Shown here piece after piece: positions 52,001 to 61,000 of a DNA stretch of 64,000 nt (the stretch's first letter is position 1; every line of letters begins with the position of its first letter). Both the position numbers and the translations under genes were made by a program. Source of the stretch: Oxyruncus cristatus (Eukaryota; Chordata; Aves; Passeriformes; Cotingidae); NCBI GenBank assembly GCA_013399855.1, contig VXAY01003830.1, positions 471,388 through 535,387 of the forward strand, written 5' to 3'. Under the pieces are notes generated by a model. It searched no databases, was not told the DNA's origin, and saw nothing but the letters and a program-made list of their open reading frames with translations.

Positions 52001-55000
52001 TTCAGATTGAATACTTCAAAAACATCCCACTATTTCTGAAGTACTGTAAAATTCCACCGACACTTTATTAAAACTGTGCAAGACCTTTGGTGCAAGCACT
52101 TCAAGTATTGTTTTACTTCAGCAGCAGTTATAAATGAAAGGAAAACCTCCATGGGTTAGCACTGAAGACAACTTTGTACTGATTCCATTTTTAAAGTCAC
52201 TCCCACCGTACCAACCATGGAGCTACATCACTCTCCATAGCTAGTTCACTCATGCTGTAACATCAGACGAGCTGTGATCTCACAGCTTCTCATAAGCAAA
52301 TGAACTACTACGTTTCTGCAGAATCCCACTTCTAAACATGGTCATGTCTTTCCCAAACTCACAAAAATGAACACAATTAGTTAAGAGTCAATAAAAATCT
52401 AATTAACCTTTTGTATCCAGAAATACGAGAGGGAAAAAGGTATCAAAGAGGTTTGGTATGGGTTTGACATAAGTATTTATCTGAAAAATCTGTAAGACTT
52501 CTATTAATTAATGACTAACTGAAAAATGTAGGAGACAGTCTTGCCAGTCATAGGAGATTAATCCAAACATATCATGTAAATTACATGAGACTTAGTATTC
52601 CAGAAGAGAGGAAAAAAAATTAATAATTATATGTAAACTCCTTGTAAAACACACAAACTCTTACAACGAAATTATTATCTGTACTGTTTGATCACCACAG
52701 TCAATACTGAGCTAGAAATAGGCAAAGTTTGGACTACTTAGTCTTCTTCCTTTAGGACAGGAGTTTAGAGAAGTTGGAGAGTGTAGTCAGATGCAAATTT
52801 TAACTCCTATTGCCCGCTATTTCTAGCATCCCACAGCACTATATTAATGGTAACCGAGGACAGCAAAAAGCCCCAGAGAGTTTCTGATCTGATAAAATCA
52901 AAATAACTGAATACCCTCGAGTAGCATATGAGGGAAAACAAAAATACCTATTTGCAACTGACACTTCTGTCACAGGAGTATACAGAAAAAAGCAACAAAC
53001 AGTTCCAACTAATTTTAAAGACAGTTCAAGAACAAAAATGAATGCATATTGAAAATAAGCATAATAAATAACCTTTGGATTTTAATTTCAACTTAAGTAT
53101 CAAACCAATAAGTAAATGAGAAAATGAGAAGTTGAAAAAAAAGTTAACCCTTAGGATAAATCCTATCATATAGATTCTTCTGCTCTCTGAAAATCAGCAT
53201 TTCTCAATGGAAAAATTATTATAAATAACTTGATTTATTGCCTTCTAATTCCAAATGGAAAACAGAAAAATATGGAAGGCTGATTTTCACATCTCAGAGT
53301 TGTCAAGGATAACTGTTACAAAACACAGTAAGAGCTAAAACAACACAGGAAAAATAAACATGCCATTATCTACAAAAGCTTCCTGAGCACATCTGCACAA
53401 GCAAATGCACTACACCTAAAAATAAATCATCACAAAGAAAAATTAGTTTCACCGGGAAGTTCGTTAGTTTACCAGGCCACTAACTCACATGCTTCCAGAA
53501 TAGTGACGAACAAAGCGACACTTTTTAATCCGCATTTTGTGACATACACAGAAAGTCACTGATGCAAGATGAAGAGTATGAAATAATGGCTGTGTCCATT
53601 TCAGTTGTTCTTCTATCAGTCTGTGGTGGCACGGGAAGCAATACTCAAGAAAAATGAGAGCAACCAACAAAAGTTTACTAAAATTCACCTTAAAAAGATG
53701 GTATCTGCCATCGAGAATCTCTGCACTTGGTCTTACTTCCATAGCTTTGTCTTCAGCCTAAGTTAAATAACACATTGCCCATTAAGATACCACATAACTC
53801 TTAAGTGATGGGCCACAATCTCAATAAAGGTACAGGTGCAATCTAGCTGTAGTTGTCTGTCACACTATCCACACAACTGCCACTGAAGCAACACACTAAT
53901 ACTCAAGGTTCAGGGTGGGGAGTCAGGTGCAAACTCTAACGAACACACTGAACTGGGCAGAACAAGCTTACAACACACAAGCAGCTTTACAGGGAAAAAA
54001 CCCACTTACAATACCAAAAGAGTATTATTTACCGTAATTTTATTTGTGGTTGAGGTAACTGGTAAAATTTCAAGACCCATTCGTATTCTCTTTTGTTTTT
54101 CACAGTAAGCTTTCCAGGTATCTTCATTGAAACCATAGTTAAAATAATCAGAGAGATCAGCCCCTTTAAATAGAAAAGCAGAGGATTTTAGAACATTACG
54201 AAGTTCATCTTTTCTTCACTGAACACACAAACACCACTATTGATAACAACAAAACTGATTAGGTACTGACCTAAAAATACACGACTGAAATGTACACTAC
54301 ATGAGTAAACATAGAGTATTCATGGCTATGATTATAAGAACATTAAAATTTAGTCAGAAAGAATATCTTGCTTAGCATCATGAATTAGGGATCAAGAGTA
54401 AGTACTCAGAAAATATCCTAGGATAATTCCCCATTTCTTCACAAGAAGATAAATGTAAGATCTACAGTTTTGCTGTATGTTAAGTGAAGAACCACTCCCT
54501 TTTGCTTGTCATTACGTTTTCATTCCTAGTTTCATTTGATGCCATGAAGTATTTTTATTGTAAGAGAGACCACATGCTCAGAATATATTTCACATAGCTA
54601 ACAGTTTAAATACCAGCTTATCATCAAAGGCTATTTTCCCCATTATGTAGACACTATTTGCACCGCCAAAGCCATATACAAACACCAGAAAAAAACTATA
54701 CACAGCAGTAAGATGTACTTCTACTAAAAACACCAACCAGTGCTGGTATTATTAGACAAGTCTGGACAAATCACTTGAGTCAATGAGATAATACACAGAG
54801 AAGACTTATGAAAAGCCCATGCTGAAAGCCCCAGTTTCTTCTTCAAGGCTTATGGATGTCTATGCATGAATACAATGCAGCACAAGGAGCTATGTTCCAC
54901 CATGCTTCCTGCTCAAACCTGCTAGAACTGTTTTCCATTCTGCTTTACCTTCTGTCCCCTGGCACACACCAGTGGCAGTAATCTCCACAGAAACACAGAT

Positions 55001-58000
55001 TTCCAGGGAGAGTTCACGATACACTTGTATCAAAAAAAAAAAAAAAAGGGCATGTCCTACATCTTTTTCCTGACATGTGACTCAGATGGGTACTGAGAAA
55101 CGTGGCACACCACACACTCTCTGGCACAGCAGGAAGGCAACAAGTAACTTAGTTGCTTCTTACAAGTTAGACTCCATAGTACCTTCTAGGGATAGGGCAG
55201 GTGACACCTACACGCAGTTAACAGGATTACTATTAAAATAACCTACTGAACACCTACACATCAGTTAACATAAACTAGACATTACCTGGCTTTCTCCAAG
55301 GTTTATCTTCAAAAGAATCTAAGTCTACTTCCAGAAGCGGCACACCATTAATGCTCCCTGGTGCATCTAGATCCAATCCTTTAACTTTTGCACCTGTAAA
55401 GGAAAGTTACCAAGACAGAGCCTTGTGTCTCTACTAAATGGAATTTTAACAGTTGAAATACGCTTCAGAAATAATAACAGAAAGAAAAAGCTAAATTTAT
55501 CACGAAGTTTTGGAAGTTAAAATTATTTCCTTAATCCAAAACAATTCAATGTTTGGGGTTTTTTTGCATTTTTATTAATATTACTGTGTAAATTTTCTTA
55601 CCAGAAGATCCATAAGCTCGTCCTCCTGCCTTAATATTGAGATTCACAGGTGCCGCTCCATAACTTCAGGAAATTAACAAAAAAATGAATGAGATAAAGG
55701 AAACTTTCAAACCAGAAGAAAACAAAAAACAAGAGAGAGCTAGATCCAGAAACAAACTGGACCCAGGCTCAATCACCATCCTTAATCTCTAGCTTTCCAA
55801 GCTGGCAACACTGCAAAAGTAAAGAGATCAGCCTAGGAGGAAGAGAGAGTACCTTTCTATGCTCAGTAGCAACTTCTCCAACTAATAAACAATTGTGAAG
55901 CAAGTCCCAGTCACTCTTCCTGAGTTGAAAGGATAAAGACCTTGATAGAAACAAGAATGGACAGAACCAGAAGAAGAGAGAGAGGAAAAATGCAGTTCAT
56001 TTAGGGATACCGATGACAGTCTGGGGATTAGAGTAAAAACAAAATAAATAAAAAAAGAAAGGGTTTAGATGGATCATTTTCTCTCTTCCTAATCATTCCA
56101 TTTAATCTGTACAGACGTGGGAAAAACAGGCATCTCTCTAAAATGATTGAAATGCTGCCTGTTTTAAAGTACTTCTAGCAATCACCTATCCCTGTGACCA
56201 ACAGAAAAGCACGTAACTTTTCACTTTCTAAAATACTTGAGAGCTTTCTTCATAAAAATGCACTCAGAAATCTAAATACTGAACAGATTTACCTAGCTTA
56301 GGAATTACAGTGTTGTCAATTTGTAACATTAAGAGGTGGCTTTCACTACCATTTGTGTGCAATGCAGTTTATCCTCACGGGTGACCCTTAAACATAATGA
56401 GATGAGAATTTAATTAGAAGGCAAGTGTATCCACTTCCATGCAGTTTTAGTTTTCATTCAAGTGCTACAACAGCATAAAACTGACACAAAACATTTAACC
56501 TTCTGATCTGCCATGCTGTATTTGTGTATGACTTTGTCAAACAAATCCAATTTTTTCTTTTTAAACAGCAGTGGACTACTATAGGAAAAATCATTTAATC
56601 CTATAAAAGAAACTTGTCTATTGGAGTTAAAATTAACAGCAAAGCTCAGTTTGTTTTAGATTACTGCCCTTACATGAACTTTCTGTCCAATTTGCCCAGA
56701 AATAAATGTTTTTCAGAAAACAAGCATTTCTATATAAAATTCTACTCCAATTAAATTTAGGATCATCTGCTCATTGTTTTCCATATTCATGGAAAGAGCA
56801 CCAGCAAATCCATGGAGAATACAAATCTAATTTCGCCTTAGTCTCATAAAATTTGAAGTCACTGCCTACATCACAAGAATACTGCAAGTTACTGAGAGCG
56901 GAAAAATAAAGAACTGAAAGAATTGCTATTTTTTTCAATATTACATTGATTTGCACAGTAATTTAGGATATGAAACACCGAAAGTTTAAAAATATTGTTT
57001 CAAATGGGAGTAAATCACCTTCATTCTAAACTTAAGAACACAATGACATATGAGTCAGACCTACCTGCAGACCTGTCATATTTCTACTAAGAAACAGCAC
57101 CCTAGTAACTCTGGTTTTAATAAGCATAAAAATACTGGGATTGCCAAGAAAAACAAGCAAACCACTTTTCTCAGAAAGTTTCCACACAATGAAAAATACT
57201 ATTCCATAATTCTGGGTAAGAGTAACACTGTTAAAAAGCATTCAGAGAAAAACAAGTTCTTTCTCAAAAGCAGAAGAAGCAGCAAAAAAATTCCCATATG
57301 GTACAAATGCCTAAGCCATGATCTTGAGAAATAATCTCCAGGGACTGGCAGCTCCATCCTGAACTACATTAAAATTCTACTTGAGAACATCAATAGGAAT
57401 TGAAACTACAGAGGTCTATTTAGAACTGCATCCACTACAAACAGGATGAGGGACAAGTGTCTCATGTTCTTGCCACCCTACCCTTTGCAACAAAAGCGTC
57501 ACTACGACAGTAAGAACATCAAAAATGCTATATAACATAGCCTTTCCAAAATAAAAAACAACTCTCTTCTTTACAAACTTAATACAATTATTTCCCAAAA
57601 TCTGAAAACACAACTCATACAACAGCTCTTCCTTGTACTGATTTCATTTCACTTCATTTTCAACTCACTCTATCAGTAAAAACATTGTTAAAGAGCTCCT
57701 AATTGCCACTTATAGCCCACACAATTTGACATTGACAAGTATTAAAGAGACTGAGTTAAAAATTAAATACAATTTTAAGTGTTTGCAAATAACTTACCTA
57801 AACTGTGGAGCTCCTGTTTTAATATCTCCTATGGTGACTTGAACATCATCTTCATCATCATCACTATCACTATCACTGTCATCCTCAGCCTCTGCCACCT
57901 TCTACAAAAGAAAAAGTCATTGCTTAGACAAAAGGCAGTCACTTACCTTTAAAGTGGAAAAATAATCCAGACAAAATTATCTACTCAGAAATCTCTGAAA

Positions 58001-61000
58001 GAAGAAAATTCTCCTCTTCCTATTCCTTAGAACTGAGTAGCATTAACAGTAAATTTAGGAGGTTACAAGTATCTGAAACATGGCATTTCCTAAATAAGGA
58101 TAAAACAGTTTCCACTATCTAATATCCTTCTTCCCTCTATCTAGCTCATACACACTCGTTCTACTCTTACCTTGTCATTCAGGAAAGAACTTAGAGATAA
58201 GCAAGACTAGCTTCTTGCCATCATCAATTATATATCCAGAGTAACTCAAATACAGGTTTTTCCACTTGATTATGAACACTGCACTTCAGAGAAATCTATT
58301 CATTCCTAACATCAGTAAACTACAAAAAAGACTTCAGATTTTTCAGCAAACAGGCTGAAAAATCAGATACAAGAGCATGCTTTATGCTGTTCTGTCCCAC
58401 AGCCTTCAAGGTTGCTGGTAAACAAACCAGACATGCCAGTTCATACCAAGAGTTCACCTAGTCCACTATTTTGGGTTTGTTTGGTGTTTTGTTTTGGTTT
58501 CCCCTTAGAGAGACCACAGAGGAGAGAAAAAATGGATACGTTCCTCCCTAACTCATTCAGCTTCTGATTATTATTAGCACAGGGCATCTCCTAAGTCAGT
58601 TATGGTTTGGTTTTTTCAGTAACCCCCAATGGATCTTTCTCTCAAGTACTTGTCCAGACTTCCCTCAGACTCATAAAAGCTCCCAGCAGTGACACTCTTT
58701 GACAAGGAGTTCCAACGCACTGTCTACCGCACAAGGATCCCACATCTTTCATTAGTTTTCATCCTGACTCCTATGACCTTCATTTAGCATTCACAGTCCT
58801 CATATGGAAGTGACTGTGAGGAGTCAATCCTTATTTATAGCCTCCATACATGATTTTGTCAGCCTCCATCATATCCTATGTATGGCTTTCTTCCCAGCTG
58901 AGAAGTCCTTGGCTACTCAGCCACTCCTGGTATGAAAACTACCTCAATTACTCTTGCTGCTCTTCTTCTCTCAGCTTTCCCAGTTGTAGTAGCCATTATG
59001 ACAGGAGGGGAAAGAACAGCAGTCAGAATTCAGGGTGCAACTGAACCATGAATTTATGGTATACTGATATCTTCCATTTTGTTCTATATTCACTTTCTAC
59101 TGTATCACATGGTTTAAGTGCTTTTTAGACTCCAGACTAGCACTTAACCATCAACTTCGTGGGTCTTTCAACATATCTTAATGTGTCCCTCGTAAGTGGT
59201 AATGATCAACTCAGACCACCATTTTATTTGTAAACCTATTTTTTCCCCAATGAACATCACTCTTTCTATATAAAATTCGATAGCCGTGTATTACCCAGTC
59301 AGCCCTTGCTCTTACTATCTTGATTAACTTTGTAACATCAGAAAACTTGTGATTTCACAACTTAGCCCTTTTCCAAGTAAACACAAGAAACAGCACAGGT
59401 TATGCACAACATTCCAGAGAATCCCCACTGGAGGTGACCTTCCTTCACTATGAAACCTGAACCTTGACTTCTACCCTGTGTTTTCTATCTTTTACATATT
59501 AATTATCCATCTGGGACTCATCCTATAACTGCATAGTTTTCTTAAAATCCTTTGATGAGGAACTTCTACAGAAACATCGTGGAATCTAAGTGAACTTTAT
59601 CAACCAAATCACCCTTATTCAGGTACTGGAATCCTTCAGCAAGAGGCTGAACGCACCAAAGCCAAGTTGATTCTGCCCAGGTAGCCTGAAGTTATCCATG
59701 CACAGCTGAGCTCTAGCCCTTATCTGTTATACTATTAACTTGCCTGGTACGTAAATTGGACAAAAATAAGCAGCTGCTTAGAAGATAAAATGTGCATTTC
59801 ATCCTTGCTACAGAACATTAATATAATTTACATAACAACGAAGAGTCTAGTCATGGGGCAGGGGGCAGATAGATATCTTGTAGATTACAGCTGAAGACAG
59901 AAGACAGTCTTTCAATGCCATATGGCTGAAAAGTGCAAGTTCACCACTCTCTCACTCACCAGGCAACCTTTCTCAACAAAACCCCATTTCTCTTATAATG
60001 CATGATTTCTTAGCTTCCTCCTCACAGAAGTATTCACTGTTTCTTATTCAATCAACTTGAACAACACCCATTTTTCTAAGTTGCTGATGAACCTTCATGC
60101 ATACCATTTACCATGAAGTTCTCAATTTTATGGAGATATGCTAATGATATCCTAACCATGCTAGGCTTTATATAAAGGTGAAAAATACAAAGATATGCAA
60201 GTACAATGAAACTGCACCTATAAGGATTTCCAGAAATACTTCAATATCAGCAAGTCCAAAAAAAGTGTATTATTATTGCCTTGTATCTAACAGACTAAAT
60301 TTACCACCCACTTACAACATTAGCATCACACAAAACACCTTTGATGCACTTTAAATAAATACCTTTTCATTTTAAACAACTGAAATAAGTTTTTAAGCTT
60401 CTGTAACATTTTTTCACCAACTTTAAATAAGCTGTACTATCTTTCATAAGAAGTTACTGAAAAAAACCCAACTTTTGAGAAGACAGTCCTTAAACTTACA
60501 CAAATATCATGATCATGGTTTCTGCATCACTCAAAAAAAAAAATTCTTGCAAGACACAAGCTAAAAAATCCCAGTGAAGTAAAAGTACAATTTTTTCATA
60601 GCACATATTTAAATTTTTCCCATCACAGCAAACTGAGTCCGTTTATCAACACTGCAATTGTAAATTTAATTTCCTGGTCCTTTCCTTCAACACACTAACA
60701 CTGAAATTGTAAGACATACTAAACGTTGAAGACTACTACCAAACAAGTCTGTTACGTTGCCTCTGAAAAGCATAGGTAATTCATCTCTTGATCCATATTT
60801 ACACACAGTTCTGCAAATGCTGATTGTTTATCCCATTCAAAAAAGAAAAATGATCAGAGGATTTTATTTTCCTATCCCCGAGAAAAAAAAGAGCATCATT
60901 TTGGAAAGGATGTCTGGGAGAAAAGACAGTTTCAAGTATCATCTTTCCCCTCCCCCCAAAAAACTGGAAGTACTATAAATTTATTGTCTGTAAATTAGAT

